From positions 1 through 12,527 of the forward strand of contig DAOVVI010000009.1 of the NCBI GenBank assembly GCA_030637245.1: 12,527 nt of DNA. The letters are read 5' to 3'. The DNA comes from Cyclobacteriaceae bacterium (GTDB taxonomy: Bacteria; Bacteroidota; Bacteroidia; Cytophagales; Cyclobacteriaceae). The notes beneath the pieces are model-generated. The model ran no database searches. It was not told where the DNA came from and worked only from the letters and a program-made list of their open reading frames with translations. Positions 1 to 7,598 of this stretch are shown piece after piece. The stretch's first letter is position 1; each line of letters opens with the position of its first letter. Position numbers and translations under genes: made by a program.

Positions 1-86
1 ACAACAATTATTACTATAAAACCCATATGCAACAGGACGGTTTTCCATGACTTATCCTTTAATAATCCAATGATTTTTTGCAGCAT
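1..86 (-). CDS. N-terminus of a membrane-anchored protein, probably PASTA-domain (partial)
   Basis: The reading frame starts at ATG 86-84 and is still open at the window edge (28 complete codons). The visible protein begins MLQKIIGLLKDKSWKTVLLH and continues into MGFIVIIVV: a short basic cytoplasmic stretch followed by a hydrophobic segment, so a single-pass anchor is likely. It lies 80 bases downstream of ddl on the same strand. From knowledge of the phylum, the gene next to ddl in many Bacteroidota codes for a short membrane protein with extracytoplasmic PASTA domains (muropeptide-binding repeats), and the N-terminal pattern fits. No PASTA repeat is visible, so the name is inferred from context; that a coding region starts here is better supported than its identity. 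Confidence 0.6.
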   Translation of the reverse strand, partial: MLQKIIGLLKDKSWKTVLLHMGFIVIIV

Positions 87-166
87 ACCGTTAAAACAAC
101 TTTTTAAATTGATATTATTCAATGGTGCGAATTTACTAAAAAAATATCCCCAATAGTCAATATGTA

Positions 167-1246
167 CTAATTCACCCCATTATACTCAGTTTCCAAATCT
201 TTCGATCCATAATATCGCTTCAGGCACAAACTGATCAACTCTGAGATCAATTCAGTAAATGATATGCCCATTTCCTTCCACATCATTGGGAACATACTTG
301 CATTTGTAAATCCCGGAATTGTGTTGATCTCATTAATAATTATTTCCCCTTCCTCTGAAATGAACAAATCAACACGGGCATAATCTTCACAACGTAAAGC
401 CTGATACGCCAAAATAGAAACCCTTTTGATTTCTTCTGTCATCGATTCATCCACATCCGCCGGTAGTCTTATTTCGATGGCTTCTTCATCCAGATACTTG
501 GCTGTATAGGTATAAAAATCATAGTCTTTTATCATTAATATCTCCCCGGGGACAGTCGCTTTGGGTTGTTCATTACCCATCACCGCGCACTCCAATTCAC
601 GCCCTTTCACAAATTGTTCAATGATTACCTTGTCACCATATTTAAAGCTATCTTCCAGGGCGCCGGGAAAATCTTTCTCAGATTTGATCATCGAAATCCC
701 AACCGATGATCCGAGAGCTGCGGATTTAATCATGAAAGGTAATCCGACATTATCAACAATCTCATCAAACTTAATACTGTCTTTTTGTAACCTGTCGAAT
801 TCGAGGTAGGCAGCAACAGGGATGCCGCATTCCTTTAAGATTTTTTTGGATATTATTTTATCCATGGAAATCGCAGAACCTAAAACACTGGAACCGACCA
901 CCGGCAAATTCAGAGATTTAAATAGCCCCTGAATACTTCCGTCTTCACCATCGGTACCATGAAGTACTGGAAAAACTACATCAATTTTAATGACGCTTCC
1001 TGATTTATTTTCGATTAAATGAGGCGCTGAAGCATCAAGATTTATTGATACAGAAACCCCGGAATTTATCTCATCATCGATTGTTTTGTTCAAATACCAT
1101 GAACCATTTTTATTAATTCCAAGAAGTATAATACTAAAGGATTCCTTATCGATATTGGCCTCTACATTTTTTGCTGAACGAATTGAAATTTCATGCTCAA
1201 CAGATCTACCGCCATATAATATAGCTATACTTAGCTTTTTACTCAT
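167..1246 (-). CDS. ddl: D-alanine--D-alanine ligase
   Basis: This is a cytoplasmic ATP-grasp enzyme that joins two D-alanines for the peptidoglycan stem peptide. The 359 residues match the usual family length. Visible motifs are YGGRSVEHEIS (11-21, with E17 matching the catalytic Glu of E. coli DdlB), VLHGTDGEDGSIQG (95-108), the serine loop ALGSSVGIS (177-185), YTYTAKYLD (245-253), and the metal-binding end with D293, E306 and N308 in NEINTIPGFTNASM (305-318). Tyr247 in the YxAKY motif is the residue associated with D-Ala rather than D-lactate as second substrate; VanA-type ligases carry another residue there. The start codon directly precedes the first beta-strand and no alternative is needed. 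A gap of 113 bases separates it from the protease gene upstream, and a probable PASTA protein gene follows. The assignment is firm. Confidence 0.97.
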   Translation of the reverse strand: MSKKLSIAILYGGRSVEHEISIRSAKNVEANIDKESFSIILLGINKNGSWYLNKTIDDEINSGVSVSINLDASAPHLIENKSGSVIKIDVVFPVLHGTDGEDGSIQGLFKSLNLPVVGSSVLGSAISMDKIISKKILKECGIPVAAYLEFDRLQKDSIKFDEIVDNVGLPFMIKSAALGSSVGISMIKSEKDFPGALEDSFKYGDKVIIEQFVKGRELECAVMGNEQPKATVPGEILMIKDYDFYTYTAKYLDEEAIEIRLPADVDESMTEEIKRVSILAYQALRCEDYARVDLFISEEGEIIINEINTIPGFTNASMFPMMWKEMGISFTELISELISLCLKRYYGSKDLETEYNGVN

Positions 1247-1280
1247 TTTGATATTCTTTTATACTGAATAGTTAGTGGTT

Positions 1281-1288
1281 CAAAAATA
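1281..1288 (-). promoter_or_regulatory. Candidate ddl promoter (-7 element)
   Basis: On the minus strand these bases read TATTTTTG, an exact match to the Bacteroidota -7 consensus TAnnTTTG. Transcription would start near 1276, about 30 bases before the ddl ATG. No clear -33 TTTG element is visible at the right distance, and such AT-rich matches arise easily by chance, so the call is tentative. Confidence 0.35.
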
Positions 1289-1359
1289 GTAATATGCTTT
1301 GGATGTTATAAAGGATGTTAATAATAATTGGTGAAATAAAATCTTAAAAAAACTTTATG

Positions 1360-3561
1360 CTATCTGCTAATTACTAGTTTTTTTGATCTGACAAAGTCTT
1401 TTCCTTTTGCATTTATAAAATAAACACCAGATCTATAACCTGTAAGATCGTAATAATAGGTTTGATTCAATGTATTTGGGTATTCATCCATCGTTAAAAT
1501 CCTTCCCATTTGATCGTAAATGTATATGACTACATTCTGCCGTTCGCTTATATTAAATGACAACTTGAAAAGACCATCATCAGTGGGGTTTGGATAAAGT
1601 GTAAAACTATTTTGAGCAGTTTTTACTACCTTGTCTTCGTCTGTTGCAAAAATTTCAATATCATCAAGATAGAGATTATTTCCAAAATCATTCACAGACA
1701 AAAAGGCCAACCTGATATTTTGTTTTCCTGCATATTCATTTAAGTCAATTGAATGAGTGAGCCAATCTTTTTGATTTGTCGGCTCCCAAAAATCTCCCGA
1801 AGCTGTGACAGAAAGATCAGAGCTGGAGAAAACCTCCAAAACATCATCAAAATTAACCCCGCAATCTTTTGAGCCCAACACGCGCAATTGATCATTGAAA
1901 TTCTGATTTTTAGCATAGGAGGCTCTAAAAAACACACTAGCTTCCATGGCCTCAGAAAAATCCAGCGAAGGACTAATCAACCAGTCCAGTTGTTGCTTGT
2001 CTTCATAGTTGTAAAGGTTAATGAAAGCGGAGATATTTTCATCTGAAGTCAATGGCGCTTCGGTTAGTTCCCAACCGGTTTTATTGTCCTCATTTATAGC
2101 AATCCATTCTGTAGCATTTAAATTAATGGCTTCAAATTGCTCTCTTAACGGGATAAAGTCCGTTTGATCATCAACTGCAAAAACATGATCCATTTGGTTG
2201 TTAGATCCATTTGTATCATCAGGAATATTACTTAAAGTGACGGATAATTTATAATTGCCATTTTGAATTGTAGATTGGTCTAGCTGAATCTCAATAATCG
2301 CACCTGAAAAAATTGTATCTCCCTGGTATGTATATGTCTGTTCCGTATTATTAAAATTGTAAACAATATCGAAATCAGTGACAGGGATGGTTCCGTTATT
2401 TTTAACTTCAACAACAGGATTTAATTCGTCATTACAAACTACTTTCCCTGGAGATTTTATGGAATTTATCGCAAGGTCAAAGTACATTTCTCCCGGATAC
2501 ACTGTACCAATAGAATTTAACAACGAGCCCCTTCGGGGGGCACTTTCCAATATGGTCTGCATTCTGACTACCTGATCAGCGGTAAAAATATTCATGCATT
2601 CGTCATTGGTGTAATACAAGAAATTTTCAAACATATCATTTGTCCCACAGGAAACATGATCAGAAGGTGTACAAACACCTGAATACTCCATTGATGAATT
2701 CGGTGTATCGCTCACATAATCATCAACAGCGCACCCTGCTGACCCTGTGACATCACCCCATACATGTTTGAGTCCAAAGAAATGACCGATTTCATGGGTT
2801 GATGTCCTGCCAAGATTATAAAAAGTCTGAAGGTCCAAACCGGGTACTTTTTGCGATGAACCAAATGCCTGGTAATCAACTACCATTCCATCAGTAGCTT
2901 CATTATCTTTGTTTGGTTCGTCTTCCAGACCCGGAAAATCTAAATCCGGAAATTGAGCCAAACCAATGTATGGGCTTGTTAGATTGGTAACCCATATGTT
3001 TAGATAAATATTTGGATCCCAATGACTAAAACCAGATAGTAATTCCCGTTCTGAAACCGTAATTCCATAAGAAGTCTTTGTGCCAGGAACACGAACAATT
3101 CCAGTTGTAGGATTTCCATCTTTGGTTTGTCTAGCCAGAACAAATTCAATATTCATTTTAGAAGCAGCATTCAAGAACTCCGGTTGCGTTTTTATCGTAT
3201 CCGCATTTTTCCTTTGATAATCTTCATTTAATACTTCAATCTGGGAGTATATCTGCTCGTCCGTAATATTGACTCCTTCTCCATAAGGTTCACCATTATG
3301 AATAACATGAATAACGACCGCAATTTTATCCGGTTCACCAACCTCTTTAGTCCCAAAAGGTACCAGTTTACTTCTTCGCTCATTGATTTTTCGGGCAATC
3401 CAGTTTTCGAACTCAGTTTCGCTGGGAAGAAACTTGTATTTCTCTCTCCGTAACTTTTCTGCCTCCATAGTACTGCACCTTTTTTGGCCATATGCGTTTG
3501 ATCCAAAAAAGGCAACTAATATTAGTGCGGTTATATAAAGAAAATACGTTGACTTTATCAA
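1360..3561 (-). CDS. Secreted M43-family zinc metalloprotease with type IX secretion signal
   Basis: This is probably a secreted endopeptidase of the pappalysin/cytophagalysin group (peptidase family M43, metzincins). Its 733 residues run in order: signal peptide (1 to about 25, ending NAYGQ); propeptide with Cys29 in KRCSTME, a likely zinc-blocking cysteine switch; catalytic domain from about 77 to 350 with the zinc motif HEIGHFFGLKH (256-266), the family-typical DYVSDTPNSS (281-290), several probable disulphide cysteines, and CMNIFTADQ (322-330); an Ig/CARDB-like beta domain (about 358-462); a MAM- or jelly-roll-like domain (about 475-640) ending LYLDDIEIF; and a type A sorting domain (about 650-733) with YPNPT, GVYFINAKG and KKLVISR. 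The last domain marks export by the Por/type IX system. In the Met-turn, Leu315 stands where Met is usual. The gene appears monocistronic. Substrate is unknown; nutrient protein breakdown is only a guess. Confidence 0.92.
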   Translation of the reverse strand: MIKSTYFLYITALILVAFFGSNAYGQKRCSTMEAEKLRREKYKFLPSETEFENWIARKINERRSKLVPFGTKEVGEPDKIAVVIHVIHNGEPYGEGVNITDEQIYSQIEVLNEDYQRKNADTIKTQPEFLNAASKMNIEFVLARQTKDGNPTTGIVRVPGTKTSYGITVSERELLSGFSHWDPNIYLNIWVTNLTSPYIGLAQFPDLDFPGLEDEPNKDNEATDGMVVDYQAFGSSQKVPGLDLQTFYNLGRTSTHEIGHFFGLKHVWGDVTGSAGCAVDDYVSDTPNSSMEYSGVCTPSDHVSCGTNDMFENFLYYTNDECMNIFTADQVVRMQTILESAPRRGSLLNSIGTVYPGEMYFDLAINSIKSPGKVVCNDELNPVVEVKNNGTIPVTDFDIVYNFNNTEQTYTYQGDTIFSGAIIEIQLDQSTIQNGNYKLSVTLSNIPDDTNGSNNQMDHVFAVDDQTDFIPLREQFEAINLNATEWIAINEDNKTGWELTEAPLTSDENISAFINLYNYEDKQQLDWLISPSLDFSEAMEASVFFRASYAKNQNFNDQLRVLGSKDCGVNFDDVLEVFSSSDLSVTASGDFWEPTNQKDWLTHSIDLNEYAGKQNIRLAFLSVNDFGNNLYLDDIEIFATDEDKVVKTAQNSFTLYPNPTDDGLFKLSFNISERQNVVIYIYDQMGRILTMDEYPNTLNQTYYYDLTGYRSGVYFINAKGKDFVRSKKLVISR

Positions 3562-3636
3562 TTTACCAGATGAACGTGTTTACTGAATGAATACAAAAAA
3601 AATCTATGAAGTAAACGTGTTTTAAAAAAAAATAGT

Positions 3637-3936
3637 CTATAAATATCTGTTTGGAAGTTTTGCCTCCGGATCATTTGGAGAAGTAATATTGATGGCTTCA
3701 ACACCGTTTATTTCAGGAACTGCTCTTTTTATAGCCTCCTCTACGCCGGCTTTAAGCGTCATAGTTGACATTGGACAGGAACCGCAGGCGCCAAGTAGTT
3801 CCAGTTTTACTATACCTTCTTCATTGATATTCAAAATTTTAACATCCCCGCCATCTGCTTCCAAATATGGCCTTATGACTTGTAAAGCATCTTCTACCTT
3901 TTGAAGAATTGTCTTTTCTGAAACGCTATCTTCCAT
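3637..3936 (-). CDS. NifU-like C-terminal domain Fe-S scaffold/carrier protein (Nfu)
   Basis: This 99-residue cytoplasmic protein is a stand-alone NifU C-terminal domain. It has the helix before the active loop (RPYLEADGGDVKI, 22-34), the cluster-binding loop GACGSCPMSTMTLKAGVE (49-66) with Cys51 and Cys54 in CxxC, and the terminal IKRAVPEINGVEAI (69-82). Proteins of this family hold a 4Fe-4S cluster across a homodimer and pass it to target apoproteins. The start codon lies three bases after the stop codon of mrp, so the two genes are almost surely co-transcribed and probably translationally coupled; this also supports a shared role in Fe-S cluster delivery. It lacks the A-type N-terminal domain of E. 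coli NfuA, as do many short Nfu proteins. The stop is followed on the transcribed strand by a run of nine T, but no convincing stem precedes it. Confidence 0.94.
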   Translation of the reverse strand: MEDSVSEKTILQKVEDALQVIRPYLEADGGDVKILNINEEGIVKLELLGACGSCPMSTMTLKAGVEEAIKRAVPEINGVEAINITSPNDPEAKLPNRYL

Positions 3937-3939
3937 GAT

Positions 3940-5037
3940 CTATTGATTTACTTCTACAACTTTTGTCTTTTCCTGTGACGCATTTCTAATTGCAATTTGC
4001 TGAGCTAAATTTTTAGCAAGGCTCATAAAAGCTTCGGCTGTAGCCTCATCTTTCAAAGCAACCGGCTCTCCATTATCTCCACTCTCCCTGATACTTTGTA
4101 CCAACGGTATCTCGCCCAGAAATTCAACATCACTTTGCCTGGCAAGTTCTTTTCCTCCATCTTTCCCAAAGATGTAATATTTATTTTCAGGCAATTCAGC
4201 AGGTGTGAAATATGCCATATTTTCAATAATTCCCAGAATAGGGACATTGATCTGCGGTTGTCTAAACATAGAAACTCCTTTTGCAGCATCTGCAAGTGCC
4301 ACTTTTTGAGGCGTCGTAATTACAATTGCTCCGGTTACTGGAATGGTCTGAACCAGGGTAAGATGAATGTCACTTGTCCCCGGAGGCAAATCAAACAGTA
4401 AATAATCCAGCTCTCCCCAATCGGTATCTGAGATGAATTGCTTTAATGCTGAACTTGCCATGGGTCCTCTCCAAACGATTGCATTATCACCGGGAGACAG
4501 AAAACCAATAGATATTAACTTAACTCCATATTTTTCAATGGGAATTATCCAGGTTTTATCATCCACCTTTTTGACCGTGGGTTGCATACCTTCACAACCG
4601 AACATGGTTGGTATAGAAGGTCCAAAAATATCAGCGTCAACAACTCCTACTTTTGCACCGGTTCTAGCAAGAGCCACAGCCAAATTAGAAGTAACTGTAG
4701 ATTTGCCTACACCACCTTTTCCTGATGCAACCGCAATTAAATTTTTTACATTTGGTAATATTGGCAAATTTTCAGTCCTGGAGCTTGTAACCGTGGAAGT
4801 CAGGTTTATTTCAACTTCTATACCATCCAATCCCAAACTATCAATGGCATCTAAGCAATCTTTTCTCAACATTTCTTTAAGAGGGCACGCAGGAGTGGTC
4901 AACACAACTGAGAATGCAATATTAGTTTCAGCAATATTCAAATCCTGAATCATACCTAAAGTCACCAGATCTTTTCCCAGATCCGGATCCATTACATTTG
5001 AAAGGGCCTTTAAAACATCTTCTTCCTTAATCATCAT
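3940..5037 (-). CDS. mrp: Mrp/NBP35 (ApbC) family P-loop ATPase, Fe-S cluster carrier
   Basis: This 365-residue cytoplasmic protein combines an N-terminal MIP18/DUF59 domain (about 3-85, with TTPACPLKE at 47-55 carrying Cys51) and an Mrp-type deviant P-loop ATPase. The ATPase shows ASGKGGVGKST (104-114, with the signature Lys107), switch I DADIFGPSIP (134-143), switch II DLPPGTSD (216-223) and TTPQKVALADAAKG (241-254). The family binds and transfers Fe-S clusters in an ATP-dependent way, mostly shown for ApbC and NBP35. The C-terminal CxxC that bridges the cluster in E. coli Mrp and eukaryotic NBP35 is absent here: the equivalent stretch is ENMAYFTPAELPENKYYIFG (272-291). I recall the same in other Bacteroidota members. 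Two adjacent ATG codons (5037 and 5034) could serve as start. It heads the mrp-nfu pair and is divergent from dnaG. Confidence 0.95.
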   Translation of the reverse strand: MMIKEEDVLKALSNVMDPDLGKDLVTLGMIQDLNIAETNIAFSVVLTTPACPLKEMLRKDCLDAIDSLGLDGIEVEINLTSTVTSSRTENLPILPNVKNLIAVASGKGGVGKSTVTSNLAVALARTGAKVGVVDADIFGPSIPTMFGCEGMQPTVKKVDDKTWIIPIEKYGVKLISIGFLSPGDNAIVWRGPMASSALKQFISDTDWGELDYLLFDLPPGTSDIHLTLVQTIPVTGAIVITTPQKVALADAAKGVSMFRQPQINVPILGIIENMAYFTPAELPENKYYIFGKDGGKELARQSDVEFLGEIPLVQSIRESGDNGEPVALKDEATAEAFMSLAKNLAQQIAIRNASQEKTKVVEVNQ

Positions 5038-5061
5038 CTCCTAAACAAAATTCTAAATGTT

Positions 5062-5086
5062 TAACTAAAAATCTTAAATTTAGTTA
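5062..5086. promoter_or_regulatory. Inverted repeat upstream of mrp
   Basis: A perfect 8-base inverted repeat, TAACTAAA (5062-5069) and TTTAGTTA (5079-5086), is separated by nine bases and lies 25 bases before the mrp start. It could be an operator or an RNA hairpin in the mrp leader. A one-mismatch -7 element for the minus strand (GATATTTG on that strand, 5123-5116) sits just upstream of it. The repeat is AT-rich and does not resemble an IscR or Fur site. Its role is unknown. Confidence 0.3.
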
Positions 5087-5292
5087 GATTAAATACAAAT
5101 AACATTAACAAGCTGCAAATATCGTGAATTTATTTATCCTTTGTTCAATAAGGTTTCTTTCAATTTTTGAATAAATCTTATTATGAGGTTTTGAAGCAAA
5201 TTATCTTTATAGCGATTTCTGGCCAAGATTATTATTGTCAATCGGATCCTATGGTTTTTTGTTTTTCAATAGCGGCTCCGATTATTTTATAT

Positions 5293-5300
5293 TAATTTTG
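5293..5300 (+). promoter_or_regulatory. Candidate dnaG promoter (-7 element)
   Basis: TAATTTTG is an exact match to TAnnTTTG and lies 22 bases before the TTG start of dnaG, predicting a very short leader. No good -33 element is seen. Apart from this and the inverted repeat near mrp, I see nothing convincing in the 285-base divergent region 5038-5322. Confidence 0.35.
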
Positions 5301-5322
5301 AATTCACGGAAAACCATAGAAA

Positions 5323-7227
5323 TTGAGCGTAAGTCAAACAACGATAGATGAAATAAAAAGCCGCATCGACATCATTGATGTGATAAGCGATTTTGTGACT
5401 TTAAAACGCACAGGTCAGCATTATAAAGGCAAAAGCCCATTTTCTGATGAAAAAACTCCATCTTTCATTGTTTTTCCGAGAAATCAGAACTTCAAAGATT
5501 TCAGCTCAGGAAAGCAAGGAGACGCCATTTCTTTTATCATGGAATATGACGGGCTTAGCTATATAGAGGCTATAAAATATCTTGCTAAGAAGTACGGAAT
5601 AGAGATTGTGGAGGAAGAACAATCTCCTGAAGCTGTTCTAAAGCAGAATGAACGCGAGAGTCTTTTCATAATATTAAATTACGCCAAGGATTATTTTAAG
5701 AAAACCCTCTTTGAAACTGAGGAAGGCAAAAGTATTGGTTTAACCTATTTTAAAGAGCGAGGATTTACCGAAGAGACCATTCAGAAATTTGAGCTGGGGT
5801 ATAGTCTCGATCAATGGAATGCACTGGAAACTGAAGCCAAATCCAAAGGATACAATCCCGATCTGTTGGAAAAAGCAGGTCTTATTATCAGGAAAGAAGA
5901 AAGTCAATATGACCGCTTCAGAGGCCGGGTTATTTTCCCAATTCATAACTCAACCGGCAAAGCAATTGCTTTTGGAGCCAGGATACTTAAAAATGTCAAA
6001 AATCAGCCAAAATATCTGAATAGCCCTGAAACTGACGTTTACCACAAGAGCGATGTTTTGTATGGTTTGTTCCAGTCCGGCAGAGCTATAAGGCAGATGG
6101 ATAATTGTTTTCTGGTAGAGGGTTATACAGACGTGATCAGCCTGCATCAGCATGGTGTTGAAAATGTAGTTTCCTCATCCGGAACTTCATTAACTGAAAA
6201 CCAAATAAAACTCATTCATCGACATACGGAAAATATCACCGTACTTTTTGACGGTGATGACGCTGGAATTCGGGCATCCCTAAGGGGAATAGACATGATT
6301 CTTCAGCAAGGCATGAACGTAAAGGCTGTTGTTTTCCCTGGCGGAGAAGATCCCGACAGCTATTCACGAAAATTGGGCGCCCTGGATTTTCAACAGTTTT
6401 TGAAGGAAAACGCCGAAGATTTTATCCATTTCAAAACGAAACTTTTGCTGGACGGCCGTGAAAATGATCCGGTTAAAAAAGCTGAAACTGTAAGTCAGAT
6501 CATATCCAGTTTATCTACCATACCAGATCAGGTGAAGCGCGCCATTTACATGAAAGAAACGAGCAATTTGCTTGGATTGGAAGAACAGGTACTTTATGCT
6601 GAGCTCAACAAAATCCTGATCAGTCAAAGAAAGGAAAGGCAAAAAGAAGCATTTCGCGAACAACCTATACAACTGATAGAAGAAATTGAGCAGGCTCAAC
6701 AGAAAGAATCATTTGATCCGGTTGTTTTTCAAGAAAAAGAAGCCCTCAGGATTTTAATTAATTATGGTTTTAACCAGATAGAAAATGAATATAACCTGTT
6801 TGAGCACTACCTGGAAGAACTCAATCCGATTGAATTTTCAAACCCTGTTTACAATCAAATACTTGATATCTTCAAAGAAGAATTAAATAAAGGGAGCGTT
6901 GTTGATGTAAATTATTTTATAAATTATCCTGATCAAAAGATCCAAAACGAGGTAATTAACCTGACTTCAGAAAGGCATGAAATAAGTGAAAATTGGGAAC
7001 GATACCGGATATATGTCCCAAAGGAAAAAGATGTGCTGACCAATTCTGTTTATAGCAATATCTTGCGGATTAAATTTCATAAAATCAAAAAATTGATTGC
7101 ATTAAACCTCGAAGAATTGAAAAATGAGACTGAATCTGTCAGACAAACTGAATTGCAAAAAATCAATATTGAATTAAAAAAAGCTGAAGCTGCATTTTCT
7201 GATCCGCTTGGAATTGTTGTTTCATGA
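5323..7227 (+). CDS. dnaG: DNA primase
   Basis: DnaG makes the RNA primers for chromosome replication and works with the DnaB helicase. The 634 residues show the N-terminal domain (1-100), the RNA polymerase core with KYLNSPETDVYHKSDVLYG (230-248), the TOPRIM catalytic module with Glu266 in FLVEGYTDV and the acidic pair Asp310/Asp312 in LFDGDDAG (308-315), and a charged helical C-terminal region (about 440-634) in the place of the DnaB-interacting domain. The N-terminal domain keeps the zinc-ribbon framework (KTPSFIVFP, GLSYIEAIKYLAKKYGI), but all four ligand positions are replaced: Ser38, Ser41, Asp59, Ser62. The start is TTG; an in-frame TAG lies two codons upstream, and TTG gives the expected family N-terminus. 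The gene stands divergent from mrp, and the small gene at 7404 follows. Confidence 0.97.
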   Translation: MSVSQTTIDEIKSRIDIIDVISDFVTLKRTGQHYKGKSPFSDEKTPSFIVFPRNQNFKDFSSGKQGDAISFIMEYDGLSYIEAIKYLAKKYGIEIVEEEQSPEAVLKQNERESLFIILNYAKDYFKKTLFETEEGKSIGLTYFKERGFTEETIQKFELGYSLDQWNALETEAKSKGYNPDLLEKAGLIIRKEESQYDRFRGRVIFPIHNSTGKAIAFGARILKNVKNQPKYLNSPETDVYHKSDVLYGLFQSGRAIRQMDNCFLVEGYTDVISLHQHGVENVVSSSGTSLTENQIKLIHRHTENITVLFDGDDAGIRASLRGIDMILQQGMNVKAVVFPGGEDPDSYSRKLGALDFQQFLKENAEDFIHFKTKLLLDGRENDPVKKAETVSQIISSLSTIPDQVKRAIYMKETSNLLGLEEQVLYAELNKILISQRKERQKEAFREQPIQLIEEIEQAQQKESFDPVVFQEKEALRILINYGFNQIENEYNLFEHYLEELNPIEFSNPVYNQILDIFKEELNKGSVVDVNYFINYPDQKIQNEVINLTSERHEISENWERYRIYVPKEKDVLTNSVYSNILRIKFHKIKKLIALNLEELKNETESVRQTELQKINIELKKAEAAFSDPLGIVVS

Positions 7228-7253
7228 CAGAAATAAGACTAATCATGTTTTAG

Positions 7254-7310
7254 GTTCAGGCCTGACGCCAGGAGTTTATAGTTTATCTTTCTAACTGTGG
7301 AAACCTGAAC
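7254..7310 (+). other. Predicted structured RNA segment after dnaG
   Basis: GTTCAGG (7254-7260) pairs perfectly with CCTGAAC (7304-7310). Inside it a small hairpin CCTG-acgc-CAGG (7261-7272) directly abuts the outer stem, and the junction forms the palindrome TCAGGCCTGA (7256-7265). No T-tract follows, so it does not look like a plain terminator. It could be a 3' UTR structure of dnaG, a processing site, or the leader of the small gene at 7404. No known RNA family is recognised. Confidence 0.3.
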
Positions 7311-7403
7311 ATTAAACTTGACTATCTGGGTAGCTACAAAATAAATTCTTAAAACCTTTCTAACTAATTTGCAGTATAAATCTATTAAACTAATAAATAT
7401 CTC

Positions 7404-7550
7404 ATGAATAAAGAACAAGGGAAAAAGATACTAATGATGTTAGATAGAATAAACCAGGAAATTGATCTGTTGGGAAACGCAATTTTAAATAAGAGTTTAA
7501 AACCTACTCCAATAGCAATAAAAGGCACCAATAAAATCAGATTTAAATGA
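7404..7550 (+). CDS. Small basic protein of unknown function (48 aa)
   Basis: ATG to TGA gives a 48-residue frame that begins MNKEQGKKILMMLDRINQEI and ends with a lysine- and arginine-containing tail (KGTNKIRFK). The first half (about 3-30) looks like one amphipathic helix with hydrophobic residues spaced every three or four positions; the second half has prolines (34, 36) and is probably extended. There is no signal peptide, membrane segment or cysteine. Support for it being real: amino-acid composition is protein-like, it stands alone in a 624-base gap, and a strong intrinsic terminator sits 48 bases after its stop. About 30 bases upstream is TAATTTG, close to the -7 consensus but one base short. 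I do not recognise a family. It may be a DNA- or RNA-binding peptide or regulator, but nothing shows that directly. Confidence 0.5.
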   Translation: MNKEQGKKILMMLDRINQEIDLLGNAILNKSLKPTPIAIKGTNKIRFK

Positions 7551-7598
7551 TGTCTGTTTATTAATAGAACAGACTTGAAAAAAAAAGGTTAATAAAAG

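Noticed and set aside
3573..3622. Direct repeat AACGTGTTT (3573-3581 and 3614-3622) before the protease gene, with GTTTAC/GTAAAC also inverted
   Set aside because: It is short, AT-rich and imperfect as a palindrome; there is not enough to call an operator or terminator.
3624..3645. Possible terminator after nfu (run of nine T on the minus strand)
   Set aside because: The only pairing next to it is ATAG-T-CTAT, which cannot form a hairpin loop; no convincing stem.
4433..4948. Plus-strand frame of 171 residues opposite mrp
   Set aside because: It lies wholly antisense to the conserved ATPase domain and shows no protein-like motif; a shadow frame.
7256..7265. TCAGGCCTGA palindrome as a stand-alone protein-binding site
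   Set aside because: It arises from the junction of two abutting RNA stems described at 7254-7310 and needs no separate explanation.
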